Assembly (NCBI GenBank): GCA_029817715.1
Contig: JARUPY010000085.1
Coordinates: forward strand, 3,968,001 to 4,032,000
DNA length: 64,000 nt
Reading direction: 5' to 3'
Source: Melastoma dodecandrum
Lineage: Eukaryota > Streptophyta > Magnoliopsida > Myrtales > Melastomataceae
A program made the position numbers and the translations under genes. The notes under the pieces were generated by a model. The model was given only the letters and a program-made list of their open reading frames with translations, had not been told where the DNA came from and made no database searches. Numbering within the stretch: the stretch's first letter is position 1; the number at the start of each line of letters is the position of its first letter. Below are positions 1 to 10,634 of the stretch, in pieces.

Positions 1-2154
1 GGACTGTCCTACTTTGTCGTTTCATGTAACAAGGGAAATATATTTCATGCCGGCCCTCACTCACTACAGAGAAAGAGGCCGTGTCTCCGAGACATTCGAG
101 GCCATGGGTTGCCCCAACTGTAATCACCTTTACCTTGGACGATAACATCGCGGACTTCCTTTGTCGATATTTTTGTGTATGCAAATGCATGGGACGGGGA
201 GAAAGTGAGTTATTTTTAAAGTATTAACCAATTCCATTGGTTTGCTATGCATAAATAGTTTTGTATCAATAATTACGAAAATTTTAATCTTAGAAAAAAA
301 TTTAATCAAGAATCAGAAGATTTTTAGAACGTCCGCATTGTGAAACTTGATCTACACTGTTTGTTCCGGTTATAAAATTCACGACATTTATGTTACGCTA
401 TTGAATAAACAAAAAAAGAAAAGAAATTCGAAGACAGGCGAAATATTGATTGTTATGTTTAACTTTTTCATATCAGGGTTTGTTTTTATTTTGGTCAAAT
501 TGACAGCTACGTTTGATTATTCCAATGCGCATGACAGCAAAGGAAATGGCATTTGGTCTAAGGCGGCTGTCCAAGAAAACAATAGTTAAGGTCGGGTCAA
601 ATGCAAGCCGAATAATCACGTAAAGTCGATCATACCAAGACTAAAAGTGGTGAAGAACCCCATGAGCAAAAGAAGGGACCGAACAACTAAACGTACATTG
701 CTCTCCATTTCCAAAGTAGAGTCGACGATGATTTTATTTCCATCACGTAGGTGGCTCGCATCCTAGTTGGTCTTGGTTTGCTTATTTTTGGTGCGATGAA
801 CACGGTCATCCGAAAGTCGAGGGCGTGCCGTAGATATAAGATTCCCTGTAATGACCTGCCTTATAGTACTTGATGGTCTTTAATGTTAAGCGAATACCGG
901 ACGCGGTTATTATTTCTCGGGTGAATTTTCCACTCATTTATGAAATTTCCCCGAAGTTTCGTACTTTTTTACGAAATTTCAGGGATATTTCGTAAAATAG
1001 TACGAAACATTTGCGAACCTATTCATACTTTCGTTCGTAATCATTCGTAAAATACGAAACCGTTCGTAAACATTTCGTAGAGTACGAAACTCTTTAGTAA
1101 AAAAGCACGAAACGAGTTTTGTAATCTAAGAAACGTTTACGAACCGGTTTCATACTTTACGAACGACTATGAAATTCGTTTCATACTTGAGGAAGTTTCG
1201 TAAACGTGTGTAACCATAATAGCCCCTTCCAGCGAATACGACTAGCCAAAGTCGTCCATTCAGTGAAGTGAACTGTCATAAAGATCTTACCGAAACGCTA
1301 TGTGCTCCTCCTCCTCCTCCTCCAACACAAAAACAAAAGCCTGACAGGCGTGCGAATCCCCTGTGTCGTTTCCGGGAAAGGGCTAGTGGCGGTCAACCTG
1401 AGTTTCAACCAGATTGGCGGGTAGGTGACCGGGAACTTAACTTCCTTCCCCGTGTTGTGGTTGTGGTCCCTGCCATTGAGACACAACCGGCCGAGGGGAC
1501 GGGATACCGACCGAACTCAGTCAGTAGAAGACACTGAGGAGACTGTTCCTAGACCAGTAATTAAAGAGTAAAAACGTTGTTTGTGTTGTATTAATGCCAG
1601 AGGTTTAAGTTAGGTTAGGTTGGTCAGTACATGGTTTTCGAAACATCATTTCATCATCGAATTTTTGTCTAGACATTCAAAATACCCACAGGGCGTCGTT
1701 TATTTTTCTTTTAATGCTGTTAGGCAGAAACAGTCGATTTCACGATGATTTTGCCACTTGGAACAATGAAAAATACGTCTAAACCTTTGTTAATACACAA
1801 CTAGAGATAATGATCATGCGATCCATTAAGAAAAGAGGAAAAGACACGGAGCTGGCAAAAGATTGGTTTCCTTTCCACCAACCTTTGTTATTCTCTGTCT
1901 GCTCCTCACCTTTTTCAGTACTACATACATCCACATGCTATGATTCAATTCAATCCAAAAAGTCAATCCCCTACTTCACCATCAGATGACAATGATCATA
2001 CGTGAATAGAAGTGAAGAGATCAATACTCATGCATGGGACAGGGCGTGTTTTGTTTGTTTATAGAACCAAGTGTGCATGAATTGAAGTATCAGAAGTGTG
2101 AGTAAGGAAAGGGAAGAAATTTACACGTACAAGAGATTACTCTGCCGGGGGGGA
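1..2154. other. Intergenic, no gene recognised
   Basis: I see no supported coding region in the first 2.15 kb. The stretch holds an inverted-repeat-rich block at about 945-1215 (listed separately) and a short (TCC)n microsatellite near 1305-1323. Short open frames here show no family resemblance. The last part lies just downstream of SEP1 and should contain its 3' UTR. Confidence 0.5.
945..1215. repeat. Block of inverted TTTCGTA/TACGAAA repeats
   Basis: About 270 bases carry many copies of TTTCGTA and its complement TACGAAA, in both orientations and at irregular spacing, so the strand can fold into several alternative hairpins. Similar motifs lie near both ends, which suggests a small foldback or MITE-type element. 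No clear target-site duplication was found, so the limits are approximate. Confidence 0.45.
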
Positions 2155-3739
2155 TTATTTCTTGGAAGCAGACTGAAAGATGAATACCGCCGCCAAGACT
2201 CCGACTAGCCCCGTCAGAGCTAAGGCCACCGTAGGCAGAGGGGAAGTAAGCCCAAAATTCTGCATAATCGTGACCGGTGTGTCGCATTAGCTCGAGAAAA
2301 GTACTGGAACAGAATATCGGATGAAACTTGTCCAAATACTAGAGCACATCGGATGGAATAAATGCAGGTAGATCTCGGAACGTTTGATAATGGCTTTAAG
2401 TGTTCTTGCATAAAATCAATTGGGGGGATTGGGGACTTTGATAAATCAGCCAAAAGGCTTGTTTGTGACCCAGAAGCATGTGAAACCAAAATAAAAGAAA
2501 CACAGTAACCTTTTAAGTTATGGGCGACGAAACTATGAAATGAAAGAGTAAACGAGGCAACAAAGTGTGATCCTGCTGCAAGCGAATCAAAATGGCCGAT
2601 TAACAAATTATTAGCTTACTGCTGGCCGAGGAAAGGGATTTAAAAGGATACCTCTAGAAGTCCCTTGCCAGTCGCTATTTCCACACTAATACCGATCGCA
2701 AACCCAACCATCGCAAAACGACCAAGCCAGACATCAACACTGTTGCTGCCCTGAGTGCTCTGCTCACATCGAATGGTAAACGTGGCGGCCTTGCACGCCG
2801 GACTGGTAAGGCAAGGTGGCCTCCTTATGACTGAAATAGATTTAAGAACGTCAGTTGTTAAATGATTTCATCACCATTTGTTGCAAAAACTCAAAGCATA
2901 ACAAGGCATGCGCAATTGCAATACGTAGTAAAACGATTGCTAAGAATCCTCAAGTTGGAACATTCTGTTTCTTTTAAGCATTATGCTTCACCATGAGTAC
3001 ACATAACCGCTGAAACAGCAAGAAGATTCAGATTGTATTTAGCCGAACTGCAATATATCCCCACAGCAAGTTTTTTTTTCTTGATAAGTTATCCCCACAA
3101 CAAGTTTTGACTTCATGATGAGACAAAAAGAATCACTCTCTTCGTTTCTTTCTTTTCCTTCCCTCTTTCTATTGTGAATAGGTCTCGGAATCCACGAGGA
3201 TCAACCTCACCATTGTCAGTGCCTTTTTTACTGTAGAAGCGCCCCTCCCAGATAATAAGCCCAATTTCGCACTTACTGCAACAAAATACTCTTTATTGTC
3301 AACATCTAAGAGCACAAAATGTCACGCCCCAATCCCATCATCTCCTTACTCACGACTGAACAACAACGAGCAACCGATTCCTAACAATCCAATCGAACCA
3401 ACTCAATCCAAACTCTGAACCGACGAATCAATAGACCAACCAACATTGGGGGAAGAATCTCGAAGTCCCCGACAAAGAATCACCTAGAGGGGTTCCGGCG
3501 ACGAACGAGGTGCGGGACGGGCGGCCACTGGGGAAGGTAACTCTGGGAGACAGGGCATCAGTACGACCTGTGGGTGGGAGAAATACGTGATGGAATTCAA
3601 CATTAACAAACAGCAATAGAGCAGTAAGAAGAAGGAGAAGAAGCAAGTGCTTGTTATGGAGTGGGAGCGGAGGGACGTCACCGCCGGTGGGAAGGCAAAG
3701 GGAGAGGCAGGAGTGAGCCGAGGTTGAGGAGGAAGACAT
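2155..3739 (-). CDS. SEP1: Stress-enhanced protein 1, chloroplast LHC-like protein
   Basis: Two-helix relative of light-harvesting proteins, found in thylakoids and thought to help photoprotection under high light. Four exons in phase: 3739-3682, 3567-3484, 2830-2652 and 2259-2155, giving 141 residues, a normal length for SEP1. The first two exons encode a Ser/Arg-rich transit peptide (MSSSSTSAHSCLSL...). Exon 3 carries helix I with the chlorophyll-binding-type motif WLGRFAMVGF followed by VEIATGKGLLE. Exon 4 carries NFGLTSPLPTVALAL and helix II, ending FIFQSASKK. The start codon was chosen because it opens the transit peptide and joins in phase through conventional GT-AG introns. The family call rests on the helix I and C-terminal motifs and is firm; the exact N-terminus is less so. 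Confidence 0.88.
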
Positions 3740-4169
3740 TGTTGGGGGGTTATCCGTTGGGAAGGGGAGGGGAGTGGACAGAGGAAGAGGAGGAAGACTG
3801 ACTACACTCTCCCACAAAAAAACTCCTAAAAGCAGGTGCGGGCTCTTCTTTGAATTAATGGGCCTGGACCTAATAGGCCTGTTTAGTTCGCCGGAAACTG
3901 CCCATTTAGAATGCGGTCCATCCCGGCCCATCATGTCCAAACAGGTTCATTGTTTTTGCCCCAAGTCACGTCACAGCATAAAACCAACAGCAATCGACGC
4001 TTAACCAAGAAAAGATGCATGTTCTGCATATACACATCGACCGAAACTGTAAGAAGCGACAACGGAATTCCAAATTTCGCCCCGGCTAGTCGGCTGTCCG
4101 TGACAGTCCAATCCGTGGAGAGACAGAGATCCAGGCAAAAGACAGTGTCCTTCCCTGGCATTGTCTCAT

Positions 4170-5152
4170 TTACCTCTCATGGCTTGAATGCTGCAGCTGC
4201 ACGATCCTAATGTTTGTAGCGTTACCCTGCCAGCCCATGATAACCCCCCCAAGAATTACACTCCAGCAATCATCTTTCTTCAGTCGTCGACGCGAAATGA
4301 GCATTTGCATGGTTTTCAAGTAGTGTCTTACCTATTGCAGGGTCATATCCTCTGTTGTTGAGTTCTCTGTACTCGTGCGCGAGAGCACAGCACTCGCAGA
4401 GGAAGTGCGTTAACCAATCAGGAGCTGGAGATTCGATGAGGTTGAACTTTGACCGCAGCCTGGTTCTGTAGGCGCAGGATATCAGGCAGGGGCAGCCAAT
4501 CAGGAATTGAATCCCGCCATAGGACAGGGCCCCTGTCGCGCAAGCTGCAGTTCACAGAACATGATTCTGAGTGATAGGATCTTTCGCGAAGCTAAGTATA
4601 TATAACTGTGTAATGATTACTAACACGTGCTGCCATTGTCAACAATCTCTGTGACTTGCCCGAATCTCACACAAGGGAAGAGGCATGCCACAGCCGCTAC
4701 CAGATGATCCGCTTATTAGACAATAGAATATGAGGAAGGAAAAAGTGAGGCAAATCAAGAGAGGGGCACCATTCCGGAGTCGTTCAGGCAATCAAACAAC
4801 CCCGTTGTCCAGGCGGATTGGACGGCTGCGCGCGGCACTTGGATCATGATAGTCTGAGTAGGAAGTTGTTCGGTGGATGGGGTGACTGAAAACTGTTGTG
4901 AAATGATTGCGAACCGAATGGAGGGACACTTTGCCCGGGATGAAACATCGGAGAGCCATGTGGAACTTGATTGCCTACTGGAACCGGTTGCCATGGCCAT
5001 TGAGTAGGCACGCCAGGCTGGACATTCTGTCCCTGAAATGCCGGAGGTGGCTGCATAGAAGGAGGAGGAGGAAAATGGGTCATCGGTTCTGGCGGTGCAG
5101 ATGGCATCGGACACCGAGGAGTTGATTCCGGTGGGATTTGCTCTGCCTTCAA
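4170..5152 (-). pseudogene. PLAC8 / PCR (cell number regulator) gene copy, apparently broken
   Basis: Members of this Cys-rich plasma-membrane family (PLANT CADMIUM RESISTANCE, cell number regulators) act in metal transport or organ size. The pieces are clear and in order: a Pro-rich N-terminus with a start at 5152; AWTTGLFDCLNDSG near 4780-4820; CLFPCVRFGQVTEIVDNGST at 4696-4625; GGIQFLIGCPCLISCAYRTR through CECCALAHEYRELNNRGYD at 4544-4332; and GWQGN before a stop at 4170. They do not assemble. The Pro-rich part and the WTTG part are in different frames with no usable intron between them. The donor after 4770 is phase 0 while the next exon needs phase 1. The last exon lacks an AG acceptor before its GWQGN codons. 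Sequencing error could explain one of these defects but hardly all three. Confidence 0.62.
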
Positions 5153-6359
5153 TGCGTTCAGGAGATCTTAATTTGCTTTTCCCTGGCAGCAGAATTCCAA
5201 CCAGAGCGTGAACCCCACAGAGGCGTACTTCTTAACAAAACGCCGTCTCTGCCGTTCCTGGTGAATTTCTGGGAAACTCCCGCATTACTTCCACGCAACG
5301 AGCATTATTACGACAGCTAATTTAGGAGAGAAAGGACATGTATAGTAGTTCTTTTCCGTCAACTACCAAGCCAGCACGGCCATCAGTATGAACGTAGCTC
5401 CCACTTTAGCAAGCCATGAAGAAGACAAGCACAACATTACAATTGCCGCCTTCATCACCAGGACAAGTGAAACCACACAAACAACTATTATTTAAAAACA
5501 CTGGAGATATCAATGCATTGTAATGTCTATGACGCTATGACATGAGCTACCATCCATAAAAGGTTTCGGTCGAAACAATTTACCGGCAAAGATCAAACAA
5601 AGGGAAACCAGGCCAAAACCATTGGGTCCATCACAGCCACAAGTTAGTTTTTGAGGTTACAATGAAACTAATATGCAGATTGTTTGAATGTTACATCACA
5701 GAGGAAGTCCAGAACCAAGACAAGACATGTTGAATGCATGTTCTGTAGGCAGCGCACGGAAGCATCCTAAGGAAGGAGACACGAGCCAGCCACAATCAAT
5801 AGCTCGAACTGTTTGACTGAACAAGACACCCGACCCAACACTATCATCAAAACATTAGCATTGCCATTTCAGAGACATAAATTCATGATATTTGCGGTTA
5901 CATTGCAGAACATTAGCAATAAATTTTCAAACTCGTTTCAAGGTAAGTCGGGCTGTTGGTAGCCTAGAGAGTTTCCGATATCATAACCAACTCTTAACTC
6001 TGATATCATAACCACCCACCGTCAGCACTCATCCTCATGCCGGACCATTCCCTTCTTTCATTGCATAGTCTCTTTTCATTTCTTCCAAGATAGCATCACT
6101 GGTGCTGCAAAACATCAACAGAGACAAACCGTTTTCTATTAATGTTCACTGTCCTTCTTGAACATTAATTTACCTTTGCTAAATACAATCCTTGCTAAAA
6201 CAACGGCTGCTGCTTCCACGAGCTCAGTAAATAAAAAAACGAAAGCGTAGGTGAAGCAACGCCAATGTAGCAACCCAACATAAAATACGAATCGCACATT
6301 TTAGACACTAAAACATGACCACGACCTCTCCACGTAAAATGATCGTCGCCACGGTTAAC
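5153..6359. other. Non-coding stretch
   Basis: Between the PLAC8 copy and the CMC1-like gene I see no exon or RNA gene. The right part should hold the 3' UTR of the minus-strand CMC1-like gene and the left part the promoter of the PLAC8 copy. Confidence 0.4.
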
Positions 6360-6874
6360 TTACAACTGATGAAGGCAGTCATTCAATTCCCTGGCCTGCT
6401 TACGACACTGCCAGACCACGGAAATGGTTCGCCCGGTAGCGCACTCGGCGTACTTGGAAGTGTAACGGTCGCACTCTTTCAAAGCCTTCTGCTTCATTTT
6501 GCTGCGCAAGGCTAGAAAAGAAAACACAACAGAACAACAGGTGATTTTACTACCATGTGTCGCTCGAGCTCGAGCTTGATCTAACAGGGCATTTGGCTGC
6601 CCCAACAGCTGGAAACATTTGCATCGCATTTAACCGGGTGGGGGAGGTATGCAGTGCAATCAGGTAAGACTGACTTCTTCGATGATTAGAGGCCGTCAAA
6701 TATGATTATAGATAAGCATACCAAGAATGATAAAAAAAAAATCTGACACAGAATCGGAGCAATTTCTACGACTTCCTAAAGACAAAAGAAAGTGAAGGGA
6801 GAGGGGGGAAGGGGACCTTCTTCGACTTTCTTCTTGACGTGATTCTCCCGGGCCTCCTGGACGTATCCCCCCAT
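6360..6874 (-). CDS. CMC1: COX assembly mitochondrial protein (CMC1-like, twin CX9C)
   Basis: Small intermembrane-space protein of the CHCH fold, imported and oxidised by the Mia40 route. CMC1 relatives stabilise early cytochrome c oxidase assembly and handle copper. Two exons: 6874-6817 and 6511-6360, joined in phase through a GT-AG intron, give 69 residues. The N-terminus reads MGGYVQEARENHVKKKVEE. The twin motifs are visible: C-DRYTSKYAE-C and C-RKQARELND-C, each with exactly nine residues between the cysteines. It ends ...CLHQL, slightly shorter than some relatives. There is no cleavable presequence, as expected for this family. The start codon is the first Met of a conserved N-terminus. 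CMC1 rather than CMC2 is inferred from GRTISVVWQCRKQA. Confidence 0.88.
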
Positions 6875-7300
6875 CCCCCACTTTCTCCTTCTGATCAACG
6901 GAGAAGGGGGCAGAACTCACGTACCCACCTTTTTAGGGTTTTTAGTCGGGTTTTTGTTTTTCTTTGGGAGGGGGGTAGATTAATAATAGCTTTTAGTTTT
7001 TAAAAAAATCTTTTGATCTTATTTTTATTTGATAACAACACCCGCCTTTTCCTTCTTGGGTACCGTGTGTATGTGTGTTGTCTAGTTCGTCGGCAGTGGC
7101 CGTTGCTTCCACTCTCACTGCTGTCATCACCTGGTTAGCTGCTTCGAACCCTTCTCTCTTTTCCGGGATTACCCGTTTGGTCTTCGATTTGGCTGGTTTA
7201 TTGGGTTTGATGGTTGCTTCGGCGTTTCCCGGGGGGGGGGGGTGGTGTTGATTTTTGTTCGTGTTTGTTGTCTGAACCGATTCTTTTGATTGTTGCATGT
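6875..7300. other. Non-coding, T-rich, with homopolymer runs
   Basis: Upstream region of the CMC1-like gene. It holds T-rich tracts and an uninterrupted run of G at about 7231-7242. No exon was recognised. Confidence 0.4.
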
Positions 7301-7309
7301 TTTTATTAG

Positions 7310-9850
7310 GGGTTCTGGAGAAGATGGTCAGCTGGGTCTGGGAGATAATGAGGAAAAGGAGTGGGTTTCCGCCCGTTGAGGCTCTCGAGAATCAGCAAGT
7401 TCGGTCTGTCGTCGCAGGCAGTCGGAACTCCCTCACTATCTGTCAGGATGGCAAGGTGGTCTTGGTTTCTGAAGTCCAACTCTCACTCTACTTGTTTATC
7501 ACATGGTGTCGAAGATGGTTCACATCACCTGTACTGTTGGCTCGTGGAGTATGATGTTGTTTTCGTTTAGCTCAACCCTGTTGATGTTATTATGTTTGCT
7601 GGTGCCTCTCAGTTGTTTACATGGGGTTGGAACGAGAGAGGAACACTGGGGCATCAGCCAACAACCAAGACGGAAAGTCAATGCCCTCTCCAATGTCAAT
7701 ATCATTCAGGTCATTAGCTCTATTGCTAGTTACTCTTCCAGACAGCAGGACTTATTTTCTTACTGTAGTTTGGCCTTTTTCAAATTGTATTGTTGTGTGT
7801 TGAGAATTTTAGGCGGCTATCAGTGGATGGCATTGCTTGGCTGTTGATGATCAAGGTCGTGCCTATGCTTGGGGTGTGTTGCTCTTTTGTCTTTGGGTAG
7901 ACATTCGGGTTTCCAGGGCTATGTGAAAATACCTTATATCTGCATAGAATTAGTTCTGTCATTTAGCAGAACTTTTTGTAGTGGGAATGAGTATGCCCAA
8001 TATGGTGAAGAGCTGGTGAAAGATGAAGGTGGCTGGCCCTTAAAAAGAGACATCGTGTTACCTCAGCGATGTGCTCCCGAGCTTGTAGTTCGACAGGTGA
8101 GGGGTTGACTTGTTCTCGTGAAATTTCTGATGGAACAATGACAAGCCGAATAACCGCTGTCTTCTGGTCCCTATGTTTGTGACTAATTCTTGATTGCTTT
8201 TGGCTTTTTACTGCGTTGAAGTTGTGCTATCTTAACACATTTATACCGTCTCATTATAAGTGACGGGAGGAGGCACTCCCTCTGTGGTATTGACTAGGGA
8301 TGGGCATGTGTGGACTGTGGTCATGGGGTCATCCCTGGCCTCCAAGAGACATGTATGATTTAGCTGAATCAACTGCTTTAGAGGACTTCTCCTGCCCTCT
8401 TTTCAGCTTGTTTAATCATTTGCTATTATATGAATGCTTGATTCTTAATGTAGCTCACCAACTCACATTGTTTTATATTGCAGTAAGCAAATATATGTTC
8501 CAGTATGTTTCCAAGGTCTTGATAGGGTGAGGCTGATTGCTGTTGGGGCATTCCACAATTTGGCTCTTAAAGAGGATGGGACTCAGTGGACATGGGGTAA
8601 TAATGAATATGGACAACTTGGGACTGGTGATATCCAACCTCGATCACTGCCTGTTCTTGTCAACGGGCTTTCTGATTATACTCTGGTTTGTTTTATCGTC
8701 TTACAATGCAAAACCTATGCTTTGAATGTGTGCGGTGTTACTTATTCTTGTTGTTCGTGTTCATGGATATCCCTAGGTTGAGATTGCTGCTAGAGGCTGG
8801 CAATCGACTGCTTTGACATATGATGAAAAGGTAACCTGGGGTGACAAAATTTTCTTATTTGTTTCGATAAAGATGTAGATTTCAAAAGATTAGTAAGAAG
8901 GAATGGGATTTGACTGGTTCAACTATCCTTGACCAACCTTTTGTTGTCTTAATTAGATAATGTTCAAGAACTTTTGCACTGATTATGTTCTCCACAGGTA
9001 TTCAGTTGGGGGAGGGGAGAACACGGTAGGCTTGGCTTTGGAGATAATGATAAGAGCAGTAAGATGGTGCCACAAAAGGTTCATCTTTTGGCTGGAGAAG
9101 ACGTAGTTCAGGTGCTATTTCAGAGTGTCAATTTAACTATCATGTGGTTTAGATTCTCTGATTTACACTCTTATTTACTATAATTAATTTTATGCGGGTG
9201 CTGTCATTGTTCTCATGAGAGTTTAAATTAGTATATGGTTGACATTACATTGATTAGTGAAGGGAAAGGACCCTAAGTACACCTTGTAAAGGTACATCAT
9301 GTTTAAGGCGCTATTCTAAGAGTCGGGGCTTAACTGTTTTAGTGTGGATGACCATTGGATGTTGACTTTGTGGTCTATTGAGTGTAGTCTAGTACCCGGG
9401 AAATGGTTTTGCTCAAATTTACCTTTAGACTGATAAATTTCGATCTTGATTATATCCTGAGATCTACACGCCCTGTGAGGCTGATTCCATGTTGGTGTTC
9501 AGGTATCATGTGCGGTGCCCACTCGATTGCATTAACACGAGAAGGGTGTGTGTTTTCTGTGAGTTTTATGCAGATATACCTATAATGTTAGGGAGAGCTA
9601 AATTTGATGTTTTGGTTGCTCTGGATGTTTGTTGACCCATAAAATGAGGCACCTTTCACCCGCAGTTTGGTCGAGGCGACCATGGATGGAGGGGGGGGGG
9701 GCCCAGAAGTAACGACCGGGCAACCGCTAGAAGTGCCAATAAGCATCCCATGTCCTAGGAATGTCGGGACCAATGAATCAGAAGGGCGATGGATAGCCAA
9801 GCTAGTCGCTTGTGGAGGACGCCACGCCACATGCTGGCATTAGTAGGATG
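7310..9850 (+). pseudogene. RCC1-repeat (UVR8-like beta-propeller) gene, decayed
   Basis: Remains of a gene for a seven-bladed RCC1-repeat protein. The order of blades and the GT-AG introns survive: GSGEDGQLGLGDNEE (7311); ALENQQVRSVVAGSRNSL (about 7380); LFTWGWNERGTLGH (7612); AAISGWHCLAVDDQGRAYAW (7812); WGGNEYAQYGEE (about 7980); VRLIAVGAFHNLALKEDGT (8527); VEIAARGWQSTAL (8776); WGRGEHGRLGFGDNDKSSKM (9007); GAHSIALTREG (9510); and RWIAKLVACGGRH (about 9790). The reading frame breaks at about 7372, 7465, 7675, 8310, 9503 and 9690 (a G run), and the last blade ends in two adjacent stops at 9840-9845. Because introns are kept, this is a decayed duplicate and not a processed copy. The plant family is the one ending in GGRHTLALVEW. 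Confidence 0.85.
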
Positions 9851-10634
9851 GAAGGCCCATCAGACCCCATGACTCATCAAGGGGTTTGAATCCAGTCAGT
9901 CGCCCAAGAATACATCAAGCCATCCCATAGAAATATAACAGAAATCCAACCAAGCCATATACGACGACATTATTTAGAGAGACAAATTTGATTGAAGAAT
10001 TTAGCAGGTGCAAAATGGTCAACCCTGAGCTCTTTCCTGGATGGGTTGGTCGAGTGTGAAAAATTGAACTAATCTGTCTACCTGAACTAGACTAGTCCTG
10101 ATGAATGCGTTCTGTGCTTATTCTCAGAATGAGCACAGCTTAATGGATCCTCATAGGGACGACTCCACTCAGGTTTAGTTTACATTAAATGTGTGAGGGG
10201 AAAGCGGTGGAGGCGTTCCATGTGGTATGCGAATCTCGCCTTTCCCATGTGATGCCATCTCCAGGTGAACCTTTCGTCGCGGAGAAAAAGAAAATGGGCA
10301 CAACTTCAGATGACTCGGACACCCAAAACCCAAATAAACAAAGATAAACAAAGGACTGGTTCTAGACAGGGAGTAACCCTACATGCTTGTGTCAAGCTGT
10401 CAGAAGTTTCCTATGAATATACCCTCGTGGAGGATTGACTCGGACATAGCGCGCCGGTTTGTTCACTTTGATCGAACTAGTCTCGGGTTCGAGGTCCCTC
10501 TGCTAAGGAACTGTCGGAAAAAGCAATATCTTGTGAAGGATTCACGCCTAGAGAACCCAAAGTTGCCCTGTTCCTCTTCAACCAAATTTCTTCAGTTTCT
10601 GGTATTCCAAGTGCCTTGACTCTGCAAGCTAAAA
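9851..10634. other. Promoter region of the GDT1-like gene
   Basis: No exon was recognised between the RCC1 remains and the first GDT1-like exon. The region must contain the GDT1-like promoter and 5' UTR. I cannot point to a convincing TATA box. Confidence 0.35.

Noticed and set aside
2220..2606. 128-codon minus-strand frame between SEP1 exons 3 and 4
   Set aside because: It lies mostly in a SEP1 intron that splices in phase and shows no conserved protein.
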